Shown: one piece after another, positions 10,326 through 22,537 of the stretch
Numbering within the stretch: the stretch's first letter is position 1
Layout of the letters: the number at the start of each line of letters is the position of its first letter
DNA from: Apium graveolens
Taxonomy: Eukaryota; Streptophyta; Magnoliopsida; Apiales; Apiaceae
Direction of reading: 5' to 3'
Length of the DNA: 64,000 nt
Assembly: GCF_009905375.1 (NCBI RefSeq)
Contig: NC_133647.1
Coordinates: 45,814,506-45,878,505 of the forward strand
Translations under genes and position numbers: made by a program
Notes under the pieces: model-generated
Databases searched by the model: none
What the model saw: only the letters and a program-made list of their open reading frames with translations
What the model was told of the DNA's origin: nothing

Positions 10326-11827
10326 AAAACTTGCCATAAAGGTCGAGTGAAGCTCCAGTTGTTGCTCCTACCAGTCAGACCAGACCAGCCTTTCTCAAGG
10401 CAAGTGATTCAACCTGTCTTTCGAATTCACTGTAAATAGTTCATATATATCGATGCAATTATCCTGAGTCATTTTGATATATTTAAATCAAGCGTATCTT
10501 TTGTTTATCTTTGAGTTATATAGAGATTCCATGAACCCTCGAGTACGTATTGCAAGTAGTTCAAAAGTCTTTTCATGATAGTTGAATGCCATGATAAAAT
10601 GAAGAGTTGTTATATTACTTGATTGATCCTCTTGATTAACATGCTGATGATTCTTAAGTATTGATATCTCATCCTGATACTTGAAATTTACCTTGAATCC
10701 TGAAAGCCAGATATTTATCAAAGTGATTCCTTATTGATTGATACCCCTCTTTCTTATCCTAAAGCTTGACAATTCTGATATATCCTGAGCTAAAGATCAT
10801 TTCTTCATACATTTACACCCTTAGTATTCATAAAGCTTATCTTCTTGATGATCCAACACCTGTACCTTGACGAAAAACCATTGCTTTAAGCCCAGTTTGG
10901 CATTACCCCTTCATATTATCCATTAGCCTCACTAAATTTCCTTGTCCAAGTTTTGACATATGAAAACCTTTTAGTTACCCTAATAGAGTAAAGTTTTGTG
11001 AATCATGGCCCTGAGATCTAGTACCATATTTCCCGTGTTTCGAGTTGATCTATAATCCCTTGATAAAAATGTTTACTGTTAAAAGAGATTTTGTTATAAT
11101 TCGGCATCAGTTTTTGAAATAAATAAAATGTGGGTTTTCAGTCCCAAAGGGGGATAAATGTTTTCTTGAATAGTGGATCTGGACTGAGACGCGAGTCCTT
11201 TCCACATTTATATTAGGCTTAAAAGTTGCCTAGGGATTCCCATTAATGTTTTAGAACCCAGCGAGGTTCGGGATTACTTCGCGGCTGATCACCGGCTGTA
11301 ATCCGTAGCGTCAAAAATTGATTTTGATTAAGACATGATTTTAAAATTGTTTTGATGCAAGCAAAAATGATGCCATCTCACATCGTTTTATCTCTCGTTA
11401 TCATTGGTTATGTCTTTCCATTGTCATTCTTTAATGTATATCTCGATTTATGTTTTGTATCGTACTGTTAGCACTTGTTGAGCACTTGGCTCACTTCTTG
11501 CTTTACCCTGATATTACAGCTAGCAGCTATGGTTAGATTCAAGCAGACTACCCGTAAGACCTGTGATGTTGATGCCTATGTTCGATCTCAGGTAGAATAA
11601 GTGATAGTAGTTTGTGTGAGGACTCGCTATTTAAAATCAGATGTAATAGTTGGTAGTGTTGGGCTGTTCCAAACCCTAAACTGTAAGATCTTGGATTTGG
11701 TTATGTTATTTCTTTTAAAATTTTGTAATAGCTATATTTTTTTTGTTGTTCAAGTTGGGGGAGTGACATGCATGCTCATATATGTCAAATATTGTAAACA
11801 TACAACCGAATTATAACGTTCGCAAGT
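10326..11827 (+). repeat. fragment of another gypsy LTR
   Basis: No gene. It carries the landmarks of the Tekay LTR downstream half: CAAGGCAAGT (10396-10405), a TGAGCACTTGGCTCA hairpin (11479-11493) and an ATTACAG acceptor-like site (ending 11519). It is therefore probably a solo or truncated plus-strand LTR of a third subfamily. Its start abuts the LTR end of element 1. Its right edge, against the copia LTR, is unclear. Confidence 0.5.
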
Positions 11828-11841
11828 AGCTCTGATGTTAT
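11828..11841 (-). promoter_or_regulatory. decayed primer binding site of a minus-strand copia element
   Basis: On the minus strand this reads AATAACATCAGAGC, close to the TGGTATCAGAGC primer binding site complementary to initiator Met-tRNA. It adjoins the LTR that starts at 11842. Confidence 0.5.
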
Positions 11842-12989
11842 TGTTAGGGTTCGTAGCACAAACGCAGCGGAAAAATAAAAAATAAATATGAAAATGAAAC
11901 CCCAAACACAGGATTCATGTGAAACAAAACATTTAATTCGGAGATTAGATGTTTACCTTCAACAAAACTTTAACAATTGATGAATAATGGAGGTCTGATC
12001 TTGAATCACCACGTATCTCGTATGTACGATTACCTTAAACAAAATTTTAACAATTGATCAATAATGGAGGTCCGATCTTGAATCACCACGTATCTCGTAT
12101 GTACGATTTACATCTCTACCGGTATCCACATGAACACTTGATCTTTGAAGGAGGAACGATGTACTGGCACCCAAGGCTGTTTCTCCCTATCTCTCTCTTT
12201 CTGAAAAGGCTAGGGTTTTTCTTAAATAAGATTAGGTTAACCAGCCTAGAAAGATATGTATTTATAGAGAACATAAACAGGCTTTCTAGCCCATAATCTG
12301 ATTGGGCCTTTAATTTATTTAAACTTTGAATTATAATTTAAATAACTAATTAAGTCATACTTAGTTAATATTTATATATAATTCGAATTCTAATGCAATC
12401 ATATTTCTTGTTTAATTAATTAATTAAGTCCAACTTAATTAATATCATAAACAAATTTTAATTCATATTTTATTTAAATAAATTCTCCTTCAAGTGTTCT
12501 TTGTGCGTGACCCTATAGGTTATTATTACGTTGGCAATAATTTTATTATCCAATAATAAAATTATAAACAATGAGCGGCATCTAGTAATACATCATTACT
12601 ACCCAAGTAATAATAATGAATCAGTGATTCGATTAAAGCTTTTATGACAAATGTTCCATGTAATATAATCCATTTAACCTTAATATTTTGGATTAAACTC
12701 GAGGCATGGTTTGTGTTATCCTCTTCATAATTTAATCTTTATTTTCTTGATCAATGGGTAGACTATATTAAAAAAATCAATCTTTGAGCAAGACCATGCA
12801 TTTCATAGTCTCACTCAAACAAGAGGCCAATAATATCATTCCTAAAAATAGAAGAGTTAAATCTCATCTAGATCGCTCATATTTCTCATACGATTCATAA
12901 TATACTCAATGTTTAATTTTATTATTACCCAGTCAAGGAAAAATTTTAATAGAATTATAGTGTATTAATTCTCGTATAGAAATATAATG
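11842..12989 (-). repeat. copia-type LTR (minus strand), cut by element 3
   Basis: It begins TGTTAGGGTTCGTAGC next to a decayed primer binding site, a start I recognise from other plant copia LTRs. It runs as AT-rich sequence up to the start of the element 3 LTR at 12990. No internal region survives on its left, so it is a remnant. It contains a 77-base tandem duplication. Confidence 0.55.
11953..12106 (-). repeat. 77-base tandem duplication
   Basis: Two adjacent copies (11953-12029 and 12030-12106) share the words AATAATGGAGGTC and CACGTATCTCGTATGTACGA, with a handful of differences. It lies inside the copia LTR. Confidence 0.85.
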
Positions 12990-13321
12990 TGTAACGCCCT
13001 ACAAATCCGGGGTCTAGATCTGGGGGTTACTAGCCAATTACTAACATAATACAAACATGTTTCACAATTATACAAATATATATCCAACCTCTTTTTATCT
13101 ATCCGGGAAATTTAAGGTTGAGGTATGAAGACAAGAACAACACACTACATGATTTACCATCCAAATTTAAAATCTCATAGAACTCTCTTTATTATAAACC
13201 AACTGTCTATACATGTTTTTAAACTAACTTCATTTTATTCAAACACACACCACATCTATCTACACTACACCTGCTCAGGTGGTTCAAAGCTCTCTTATTT
13301 TATTGGGATTAGTACCTTTGG
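12990..13321 (-). repeat. left LTR of Tekay element 3, part 1
   Basis: It starts TGTAACGCCCTACAAATCCGG, nearly identical to the right LTR of the same element at 34166. It is interrupted by element 2, whose TTTGG target copy ends it at 13317-13321, and continues at 25850. In the minus-strand element this is the end of the 3' LTR. Confidence 0.88.
13317..13321. repeat. target site duplication of element 2, left copy
   Basis: TTTGG directly before the TG start of the left LTR. The same five bases follow the right LTR at 25845-25849. The uninterrupted target (…TTTGGTGCCAGAGGG…) is seen at 34491 in the other LTR of element 3. Confidence 0.92.
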
Positions 13322-14000
13322 TGTAATATCTGAGATATATCGTGTAATTATTTTTGCTAATAAATAATTATTATATGTGTTCAGTATCTATTCTGTGAAT
13401 TAATTGTTAAGTGTTAAATGTGTTTGGATGTTTAAAAATATTATTAATTGAGTACTTTAATTTTTATATGTCCAAAATAAAATATAGATAATTGTCCTAT
13501 CTTCCTAATTATTTTTATGTTGATTTATGAATTTATAAGAATCATATGAAATTTATAAAATCTTTTTCCGAGTATTTAAAATCTATTTTATAAAAACGGG
13601 AACCAACCGACGTCATTCGTTGTTACGTTTTTGGAACCTGAAACTCTTCCGAGAACTCCTTCCTAACCTAATTGTAATATTCCGAGCATATTCCATGTTT
13701 CGACTTTTTCGATCCGGCGTACGATTTTCATGCGCGGGTCCTGACGCAATATTTTCGATACAATATTCGTTTCGGTAAATGAATAAAATTCATATTTTCG
13801 ATAAACGAGAGCTTTTTAGTAAACTATCCTAATTATCACCTCGTAATACATGTAACCAGGCGCTGAGACCAAGACCGCAGTACAAATTGTACTGGTTTGG
13901 ATAATTATCCCGAAAACCGATACCGTTTGGATCAATTTTTATAAATAAACGTACCGTTTTATATCCGGAATGATCCAACGGGATACTAATTTTCCGTAAA

Positions 14001-14008
14001 TATAAATA
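14001..14008 (+). promoter_or_regulatory. TATA box of the element 2 LTR
   Basis: TATAAATA followed by GCC. It is repeated in the 3' LTR at 23218-23225, and TATAAATAGCC recurs on the minus strand in the element 3 LTR at 27596-27606. Transcription would start about 30 bases downstream, near 14035. Confidence 0.6.
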
Positions 14009-15580
14009 GCCTTTTACCGTATTTTATTTCATGTCAAAATCATTTGCAGATAGTTAATTATATAAATTTTCAGAGAAAATTCCTATATTCATATAATCTT
14101 CTGAGAATCAAACCAACAATCGGAGGTGTTACCGGAGTCCGTTTGAAAAGCTCGAGTACTCAATCCAAAGGTCTTGAGGTGTTCTATCAGATTTTGTGTT
14201 CCAAATCACTGCAGAAATCAAGGTTTATTTTCTGAAAAATTATTTATTTTCGAATTAATTTTATTAAAAATATGAATTTTTGTTCGGATGATTGTTTGTA
14301 TGATTTGATGCTTGCATATTGTAGAGCTTGTTTTCCTGATGATTTTCATATGTCATACGTCTGATTTGGAGTTTAATAAGATGTTCAAAATTGAGTTTAA
14401 TTCTCAAATTTTAAAATTAGGGTTTATAACATGTATGAATGTTCTTAATTGAATTTGGGGGTTTCTTATTTCGGGATAGATAGATGTTGTGGTATAGTGG
14501 CTTGTATTCTCTGTGAAATTTGCAATCTATTCGTACCAGTTTCACAAATCGACGAGGTCTATAGAGAAGGGAGTTGTCATTTAAAGTTTACGTCGAACTC
14601 ACCGAAAACCGGCGAACTTCTCGGCCAAATTCCGGCCAACTCAGGGATTGTTAGGTCGATTTGATGGCATAGTTATGTTCCTGATGAATTGTAGATATGA
14701 TCTGGAGGTGGTGGTGGCCTGAGCATCCCTGGATCGTCTTCTTCGGGGAGACAGGACATTTTCCGGAACTTTCCAGAATTTGCAAAAATAGGATTCCTGT
14801 TTTAAAAATATTCAAAAATCATATTTCCTATTTATTTTTATTATAAAAATTCAATTTTAATTTTTGAATATTCCAAAAATTATTATTTTAATTCCAAAAA
14901 TTATTTTTAATTCAAAAATAAATATGAATTAATTAGTTAATTAATTTCAATTAATTTTTAATTGATTAATTGGTCAATTAATTTGAAAATTAATTGATTA
15001 ATTGATTTAATTAATTATTAATTGATTTTAATTAATTATTTAATTAGATTTAATTATTTAAAAATGATTTAAAAATTCTAAAAAATAGTTTCGAGCTTTA
15101 AAATATTATTTTAAATTGTTTCCAAGGCTCGATAATTATTATAAAATTGTTTCGAAGCCAGAATTGAACAACCGAACTCTGTTTATTATTCCGAGATTGA
15201 TCCAACGACCCGTTTTAATTCCGAAAAATGTTTTAAAAATCATTTTAAATAACAGAAAGCTTGTTTATGACCCGAGACTTATTTATAAATGATATATTAT
15301 TGATTATGTGACGTGCTATGTGTTATATGTGACTTGTTGGTTGACTGTCTATCTGTATATTCGATATTTACTTGTTTATTGCGTAACTTTCAATCCGTTA
15401 ATCAGATTTGGGTGAAATGAATGGTAGATAGAAGTATGTGTTGAATAGAATCGTATAGGTTGAATATTGATATATGCTTATGTTATGTGAGCAGAAGAGG
15501 CAAGGTGTAAGAAAGGGAAACAAGTAGTTGAGGAGTAAGACGGTTGTGATTGGAAGCGAGTGCAGTGTAGTAAGCTAATA

Positions 15581-15590
15581 CCAGGCAAGT
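15581..15590 (+). promoter_or_regulatory. candidate GC-type splice donor in LTR 2
   Basis: CCAG|GCAAGT matches the GC-AG donor consensus. It lies 718 bases before the conserved hairpin, as in LTR 1. The 3' LTR copy is mutated to CCAAGCAAGT (24725-24734). Confidence 0.45.
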
Positions 15591-16304
15591 GTTCTGAACT
15601 TTCTCGACATATTGTAGTGATTGATATTCCTGTTTTATATTACAAGTGCTTTGAAGCACTGAACCATAAATCTTGATTCGAGTTATTGATCTTGAGCCGT
15701 AAACCTGATTCTTTCTAGACCATTGATTGTTGTATAACCAAACACGAACCTCAAATATACGATACTACTCCACAAATATATACAAACTAAATATTAAACA
15801 CTGAACCAGATTGCTTACACATTCAAACCATTGTATCTTATGCTTTGAAAGACCAAATCCTTGGAACCCTGAAATGTTGATTCCTTTGTTATCCGAATCT
15901 TTCATTACCTAACAGCCAAGCTTTGGAAATGCCATATTGATCTTTATACAGATTGAAACCATTTTCACTATTGAACATCCAATGTTGTTAATGATCCTGT
16001 TTATTGTTTATTACTACTTATTCTGTTATTATGGTAGAATTGGATTGTTTTTATAAAATTGTGGACCAGATTCGTGGTCAGACCATATAATGGTCAAGTT
16101 AGGCCAATGTGTGCCTTGGATCCAGTAGTTAGAGCAGTGATGTATGCTTTGCTCGGGGTTAGTGCATGACTGATCAGCAGCCTAACCTTGGTTTTTAAAA
16201 TGACAATATAATATCCAATTCTAAATCATAATCCATTGTTCACCTGATATCATAACCATATTCACCTAATGATCATTATTCTCAGTTTTGTCATTGTGAC
16301 TTGC

Positions 16305-16320
16305 TGAGCTAGTTAGCTCA
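16305..16320 (+). other. conserved hairpin in LTR 2
   Basis: TGAGCTA GT TAGCTCA is a 7-bp perfect stem with a two-base loop, so close to a 16-bp palindrome. The 3' LTR has the same sequence at 25449-25464. Confidence 0.65.
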
Positions 16321-16698
16321 CTTGTGCGATGTTGTTTATGTTCTTTCCAGTTAAAAAGGAACCAGTTGGTAATGAGGATCCCCAGTCCAGCGCGAGAGCT
16401 AGGGGTTCAGGTTGATCAAGTTGAGCTAGTAGGCTGGGATAATCTTAAGTTTGTAAAAGTTTGTAATAATGTTTAATACTCAGTTCTGAGTTTGGATAAT
16501 TGGGATTTGAACGGTTTGTAATATAAGTAGATGTGTTGGCTTGTGTACATACTTTAACCTGTTGCAGTCCGTGGTAGTTGGTAAGTAGGGTCACTGCATA
16601 TTATTATTATCTTTATTATTGTTATAAGTAGGTTATAAATAAGGTATGTGTGTGTGGACCCCAAACTTCTGACCCGAGATTGGAGGGCGCCTCAGGTT

Positions 16699-16710
16699 TG
16701 GTATCAGAGC
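16699..16710 (+). promoter_or_regulatory. primer binding site of element 2
   Basis: TGGTATCAGAGC, four bases after the LTR end, is complementary to the 3' end of initiator Met-tRNA, the usual primer for minus-strand DNA synthesis in these elements. Confidence 0.85.
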
Positions 16711-16892
16711 TACAGGTTATAAGTCACTGACACAAGCCTAGGTTGACGGGAATGGGTAGAGGGTTAGGATTAGAAGTAAGAAATAGAAAGATAGAACGTC
16801 GAGAGGTTGAGTGTTATGGTATAACAGGTATTAGTTTAATTTGCATCATGGTTTGAGATTCTTATATTATGATATGATTTCAGATAGCAGCG

Positions 16893-17411
16893 ATGGTTGA
16901 CTCTTTTTTCCCCGTATCAGGTGATCACTCAGAGCCTATAGTTGGGATACCTTTATCAGATCCACATCCTGTTGTTCCACCAGTGTTGGCTATATTACCT
17001 CCACCTGTGCTGCAGCCCGTACCATTGCAGGCTATTCCACCCCCAGGCATGAGGCCACCTATCAGAGGACCCCCACCAGTTGATTCAGATTCCACTGGGC
17101 ATTCAGTTGTGAGTGCCCCATTCCAGTCTACGTTGCCCCCAGTTCCTTACTACCGGTATAAGGCTCTTCTATTGGAGCGTGATTCCTTGTTGGCCCAGAT
17201 CAGAGAGCTATAGCATATCATTAGGACTAATGATGTTGATCGTGGTGTGAGGGAGCTTCGAGAGGAGATTTATGTGACATGGAGGGTTCTTGAGGCTAGG
17301 CTACATGGAGCTACACTACCTGGCAGAGGCCCTGATGCACTGATGGGCTGGGCTACTGAGGTGATAGAGGACTTTGAGAGGCTGGCAGGACCAGAGTTTC
17401 CTTGGAGTTGA
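16893..17411 (+). CDS. Pro-rich leader ORF upstream of gag (element 2)
   Basis: An ATG at 16893 opens a frame of about 170 codons to the TGA at 17409-17411, with one in-frame TAG at 17211-17213. The first ~95 residues are Pro-rich (ILPPPVLQPVPLQAIPPPG). A charged stretch that could form a coiled coil follows (YRYKALLLERDSLLAQIREL, then after the stop VRELREEIYVTWRVLEARL). Element 3 has a similar Pro-rich ORF in the same place. I do not recognise the product. It could be an element-encoded accessory protein or an upstream ORF that affects gag translation. No similarity to Gag or Pol is visible. Confidence 0.5.
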
Positions 17412-17870
17412 GTCAGAGATCCAGAGATAGAGATGCTGAGTAGTGTTGTTATGCTTGTGTAGTATGTACAGTAGTGTGTAGTGTGTATCAGTAGACTTTT
17501 GGGTTGTATTTACAGACTAGCTATGTTGACTAGTGAGTAGGTTATTGTACCCTTTTGTTTTTACTTTCGAAGCGTCTTTACACTTGTACTACCCAAAACT
17601 TTTGATCTATATATATCAGTACCTTTTCCTTTCCAGTATTGTCATTCATTTTACTGCACCTATTTTACTTTACATTATTTATTGCACCAGTTATACCCCT
17701 GTGATACCCTGTACCCTATTTTTCATAACTGTTTATATTCTGTAAAGAAGCATGCAATTTACTTAGTTACAACTGTTTTTAAAAAGAGATATTTCTGTTT
17801 TACAAAACTTTTCTTTTATGCAAAGAATTTGATTTAAAAGCTAAATAAGTTGTTTAATTCTTTACAGAAA
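17412..17870 (+). other. leader between the Pro-rich ORF and gag
   Basis: AT-rich, pyrimidine-rich sequence with no supported gene. It ends in TTCTTTACAG directly before AAATG, which looks like a 3' splice site right before the gag start. Confidence 0.45.
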
Positions 17871-19121
17871 ATGCCTCCCAGAAGAAATACCCGCACTAAC
17901 ACCCAGAATGAAGAAACCAACAACAACAATAATAACAACCAAGATGATACAAGCTAGAATGCAAACCCAAGACCCATAGACCCAGCAATAGCCCAGATTC
18001 TCCAAATCTTGGCCCAACAAATAGTTCACCTGGCATAACAACAACAAAGACAGACCAATCCCCAGGTAACTTTCAAAACTTTTCATGCAGTAAACCCACC
18101 AGAATTCAAGGGTTCATTAGAGCCGATTGAAGCAAACGTTTGGTTTAAGGAGATAGAGAAGGCATTTGCCTTTGTAAAAGTAAAGGACGAACAGAAGGTT
18201 GAGTTTGCAAGTTACTATTTGAAGAATGAGGCCACCTATTGGTGGGAGATGGTGAAGATATTGGAAGGTACGGATGTTATTACTTGGGAAAGGTTTAAGG
18301 AATTGTTTTTAGAAAAGTATTTTCCTCAGTTTATTCAAGATCAGATGGAGCTGAAGTTTTTAGAATTAAAGCAAGGGAATATGTCGGTGGCAGATTATGA
18401 AAGTAAGTTTGAAAAATTGTCAAGGTATGTGCCGTCGTATGTGGATACTGACATGAAGAAGGCCAAGAGATTCCAGCAAGGTTTAAAGCCATGGATCAGA
18501 GGGAAGGTAGCCATTTTTGAATTGGATACCTATGCAGGAGTGGTACAGAAGGCTATGATCGCAGAGATAGAGAGTGAGATGTCACAGAAGGAGAAGGAAA
18601 GCAAGAAAAGGAAATTTGAAGGGAATGAAGGTCAGTCACAACCAGGGAAGTTTCCAAATTTTAAGAAGGGCAAGTTTCAGCCAGGGAGAAATTTTAATTT
18701 CAAGAGACAAAATGCAGGCAACGGAGGCCAAGGCAACCGTCTAGTTAATGCGAATCAGCCGAATCAGTTGAGACTAACTTTTCCAGATTGTCAAGTATGC
18801 GGAAAGAAATATGGAGGAGTTTGTAATAAGTTAAATGTGGTGTGTTTCAAGTGTAACCAGAAAGGGCACTATTCGAGGGAGTGCCGAAATCAGCCAGCAA
18901 AAGAACCAGCAAGTAAGGATCAGCCTATCTGGAATCCAGCAGTGAAGGTTCCAGTCATTGGATTTATATGCTTTAAATGTGGAAAGCCCGAACATATAGC
19001 CAGGGATTGCAAGACACCAGCCCCAGTCAGTAATGCATTGAGGATTATGGGATCTACCCCAGCAGTGAGTGAGACTCCAAGGGCTAGAGTTTTTGACATG
19101 CCTGTGAAGGATGTTATCTAG
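17871..19121 (+). pseudogene. Tekay element 2 gag
   Basis: The start at 17871 (MPPRRNTRTNT) fits the Asn/Gln-rich Gag N-terminus of this clade. In-frame TAG 17955 and TAA 18036 break the N-terminus, after which it is open to TAG 19119. The capsid region is visible (EFKGSLEPIEANVWFKEIEK, then FLEKYFPQF). Two CCHC zinc knuckles bind RNA (CFKCNQKGHYSREC and CFKCGKPEHIARDC), with a further Cys pair before them. Gag forms the virus-like particle. Pol follows in the same frame, so a Gag-Pol fusion was the ancestral product and the 19119 stop is probably a mutation. Confidence 0.9.
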
Positions 19122-19769
19122 GATACTGATGTCGTGGCAGGTACGCTTAATGTGAATTCTTTATGTGCCAAAGTGTTAATAGATTCAGGAGCAACTCGAT
19201 CGTTTGTTTCACAAGATTTTGTTAGTAAGTTAAATTGTCCAGTTGAGTATTTAAATGAAACAATGACTGTGGAATTGGAAAATCAAGAACGAGTATCTGT
19301 TAATCAAGTTTGTGGGAATTGTGAGATTGAGATTTCTGGTAGTAAGTTTTGTGTAGATTTGATACCATTTAAGTTAGGAGAATCTGATGTTATCTTAGGA
19401 ATGGATTGGTTATCTAAGCACGATGCCCAGATAGATTGTCGAAATAAGAAGGTAATGGTGAAAACGCCAGACGAAAGAATAGTAACGTTCAAGGGCCAGA
19501 AGCAGGTAAAGAAATTCTTAATGATGATTCAAGCCAAGAAGTTATTACGACAAGGATGCGAGCATTTCGTGGCATATGTGATTGATAGGAGTCAGGAGCC
19601 AGCAAAACTTGAAGATATTTCAGTAGTAAATGAATTTCTAGACGTGTTTCCCGACGAGTTACCAGGACTTCCTCCAGATAGAGAAATTGAGTTTGCAATC
19701 GACTTAGCACCTGGAACAGAACCGGTATCCAAGGCCCCGTATAGAATGACGCCCGTTGAGATGAAATAG
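19122..19769 (+). pseudogene. Tekay element 2 aspartic protease and start of RT
   Basis: In the same frame as gag. The protease active site LIDSGATRSFVS is intact (Asp in DSGA), followed by the flap region and the ILGMDWL end block. Then comes the linker [12 protein letters not shown] that starts the RT, ending at an in-frame TAG at 19767. The protease cuts Gag and Pol during particle maturation. Confidence 0.9.
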
Positions 19770-20561
19770 CTAGCGAAGCAATTGCAAGAGCTGTTAGAGA
19801 AAGGAGTAATCAGACCCAGTATATCCCCGTGGGGTGCACCGGTATTATTTGTCAAGAAGAAAGATGGAAGCATGAGACTGTGCATCGACTATAGGGAGCT
19901 TAACAAGCTTACAATCAAGAACAAGTATCCGTTACCCAGAATTGACGATCTATTTGACCAATTGAAGGGAGCCAAGTACTTCTCCAAGATTGATTTAAGA
20001 TTGGGATATCATCAAATGAAGATTAAGCCAGAAGATATACCAAAAATAGCTTTCAGAACAAGGTATGGACATTACGAATTTTTAGTGATGTCTTTTGGAT
20101 TGACCAATGCCCCGACAGCGTTTATGGACCTGATGAATAGAATTTTTAAGGAATACTTGGACAAGTTCGTCATTGTGTTTATAGACGATATTTTGATTTA
20201 TTCAAAGGCGGAAGGGGATCATGCGGAACATTTGAGAACAACTTTGGAGATTTTAAGGAAAAAGAAGTTATATGCTAAATTCTCGAAGTGTGAGTTTTGG
20301 CTACAGGAAGTTCAGTTCTTAGGACACATAGTCAGTAATGAAGGGATCAAAGTGGATCCAGCAAAGATTGAAGCAATTACAAACTGGGAAAGACCGAGAA
20401 CACCCACCGAGGTAAGAAGTTTCTTGGGATTAGCGGGATATTATCGTCGATTAATTCAAAAATTTTCAAGGATTGCAACACCATTGACAAAGCTTACACG
20501 AAAGAATGAAAAGTTTATATGGAATGACAAGTGCGAAGAAAGTTTTCAGAAATTAAAGTAA
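19770..20561 (+). pseudogene. Tekay element 2 reverse transcriptase
   Basis: Fingers and palm blocks are present in order: [40 protein letters not shown], the [19 protein letters not shown] block and the catalytic [10 protein letters not shown]. The thumb block [19 protein letters not shown] follows. It stops at TAA 20559. No frameshift compared with element 1. Confidence 0.92.
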
Positions 20562-21110
20562 CGATTAATCACAGCACCTGTTTTGTCACTTCCAGACGAT
20601 CAAGGGAATTTCGTAATTTATAGCGATGCTTCTCACAAAGGACTAGGATGTGTCCTAATGCATCACGATAAGGTGATTGCGTATGCGTCAAGACAATTGA
20701 AACCACATGAATAGAAATATCCTACTCATGATTTGGAGCTAGCAGCCATAGTTTTTGCTTTGAAGATTCGGAGACATTATTTGTATGGAGAAAAGTGTGA
20801 GATTTACACGGATCACAAAAGCTTGAAGTACATATTCACACAGAAGGAACTTAAAATGAGGCAAATGAGATGGTTAGAATTGATCAAGGATTACGACTGC
20901 TCGATTAATTATCATCCCAGTAAAGCGAACGTTGTAGCAGACGCGTTGAGTCGAAAGGAAAAGTTAAATGTATTATCAGTACCTGAAGAGATATATAAGG
21001 AATTTCAGAAACTGGAATTGGAGATTAGAGTTTGCAAGCCCGAGGAAGCGAAAGTGTATAGTATGACTTTTCAGCCGGAGTTGTTACAAAAGATAAATAA
21101 ATGTCAGTAA
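20562..21110 (+). pseudogene. Tekay element 2 RNase H
   Basis: The frame continues past TAA 20559. RNase H residues can be read: Asp in YSDASHKG, Glu in HDLELAA, Asp in YTDHKSLKY and Asp in VVADALSR. An in-frame TAG lies at 20712 and the segment ends at TAA 21108. The reading frame is otherwise undamaged. Confidence 0.88.
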
Positions 21111-22499
21111 AATGTAATGGATCAAGATATAAATCGTTTGGTAGGTGAGTAATTGTGCACGCAGAAGGATGATCAAGGTATTCTGAGGTTTTCTTCAAGA
21201 ATTTGGATTCCACCGGTGACGGAGCTGAAGAATGAAATTTTATAGGAGGCACATAGTTCAAGATAGTCAATCCATCCAGGGAGTACCAAAATGTACAGGG
21301 ATTTAAAGGAGAATTATTGGTGGCCAGATATGAAGAGGGAAATTGTGGAATGGGTTAGCAGATGTTATACCTGTCAGAAAGTTAAAGCAGAGCATCAGAG
21401 ACCAAGTGGATTGTTACAGCCATTGGAGATACCGGAATGGAAGTGGGAACATAGTGCCATGGATTTCATAGTTGGATTACCAAGGACAAGGGCTAATCAT
21501 GATGCCATTTGGGTTATAGTGGATAGACTTACTAAATCAGCTCATTTTCTGCCTATAAATGCAAGATTTTCACTCGACAAGTTGGTCCATATGTACCTAA
21601 AGGAAATTGTAGTTCGTCATGGAGTTCCTGTGTCTATCGTATCTGATCGAGATCCAAGATTTAATTCAAGATTTTGGAAAAGTTTTCAAGAATGTTTGGG
21701 AACGAGATTAAATATGAGTACGGCTTATCACCCCCAGACGGGCGGCCAAAGTGAAAGAACGATTCAGACAATCGAGGACATGTTACGTGTTTGTGTTATT
21801 GATTTCAAAGGAAGTTGGGACGAGCATTTACCCCTCGTAGAGTTTGCTTATAACAACAATTATTATGCCAGTATTGGGATGCCACCCTATGAACCCCTTT
21901 ATGGACGCAAATGCAGATCTCTAGTGCATTGGGACGAAGTAGGAGAACGCAAAATACTTGGACCTGAACTAGTACAACAGACAAAAGAAGTAATTGAAAT
22001 TATCCAAAAGAGATTGATAGCCGCACAGGATCGTCAAAGGAAATATGCAGACCAGTCAGGGAAAGACATGGAATTCGAAGAAGGAAGCTTGGTATTACTG
22101 AAAGTATCACCGTGGAAGGGATTAACGAGGTTTGGAAAGAAAGGAAAGCTGAGCCCAAGATATGTCGGACCTTTTGAGATTCTAAAGTGCGTTGGCAAAG
22201 TAGCTTACGAATTGGCGTTACCTCCACACATGGAGCACATTCACAATATTTTTCACAAATCGATGCTTAAGAAGTATAATCCAAACTCCAGGCATGTAAT
22301 AGAATATGAGCCAATAGAGCTTCAGGCAGATTTGTCATATGTAGAGAGTCCGATAGAGATTTTAGAGGAAAGAGAGAAGGTATTGAGAAATAAAGTAGTA
22401 AAGCTAGTAAGAGTACTATGGAGAAACCCAAAGGTTGAAGAGTCAACCTGGGAGTTAGAAAGTGATATGAGAGAAAAGTACCCTCATTATTTTTCTTAG
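21111..22499 (+). pseudogene. Tekay element 2 integrase and chromodomain
   Basis: The N-terminal 60 codons hold three stops (21150, 21243, 21264). It is then open for 402 codons. HHCC finger: His in EAHSS and SIHPGS, Cys in RCYTCQK. Catalytic residues: Asp in MDFIVGLP, Asp in SDRDPRF, and Glu in GQSERTI. The C-terminal GPFEILKCVGKVAYE block and the chromodomain-type tail VLWRNPKVEESTWELE follow, ending at TAG 22497-22499. This is the best preserved integrase of the Tekay elements here. Confidence 0.92.
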
Positions 22500-22520
22500 G
22501 AGATTCTGAGGATAGAATCC

Positions 22521-22537
22521 TTTTAAGGGGGGAAGGA
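22521..22537 (+). promoter_or_regulatory. polypurine tract of element 2
   Basis: TTTTAAGGGGGGAAGGA directly precedes the TG of the 3' LTR. Confidence 0.88.

Larger units (their letters stand above)
13322..16694 (+). repeat. 5' LTR of Tekay element 2
   Basis: TGTAATATCTGAG…GGGCGCCTCA, 3,373 bases. It has a TATAAATA box at 14001-14008, an AT-rich TTAATTAA zone (14930-15060), the donor-like CCAGGCAAGT (15581-15590), a perfect hairpin (16305-16320) and a CCAG acceptor-like site ending at 16350. Compared with the 3' LTR it lacks about 70 bases after TTTTCCGG near 14766. The two ORFs of 63 and 71 codons inside it recur in the other LTR simply because LTRs are copies. Confidence 0.92.

Noticed and set aside
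14044..14664. ORFs of 63 and 71 codons, conserved at 23261-23881
   Set aside because: The conservation only reflects that the two LTRs are copies of each other. I cannot separate coding from LTR duplication.
16699..16710. tRNA gene fragments at the TGGTATCAGAGC sites
   Set aside because: These are primer binding sites complementary to a tRNA 3' end. No cloverleaf is present.
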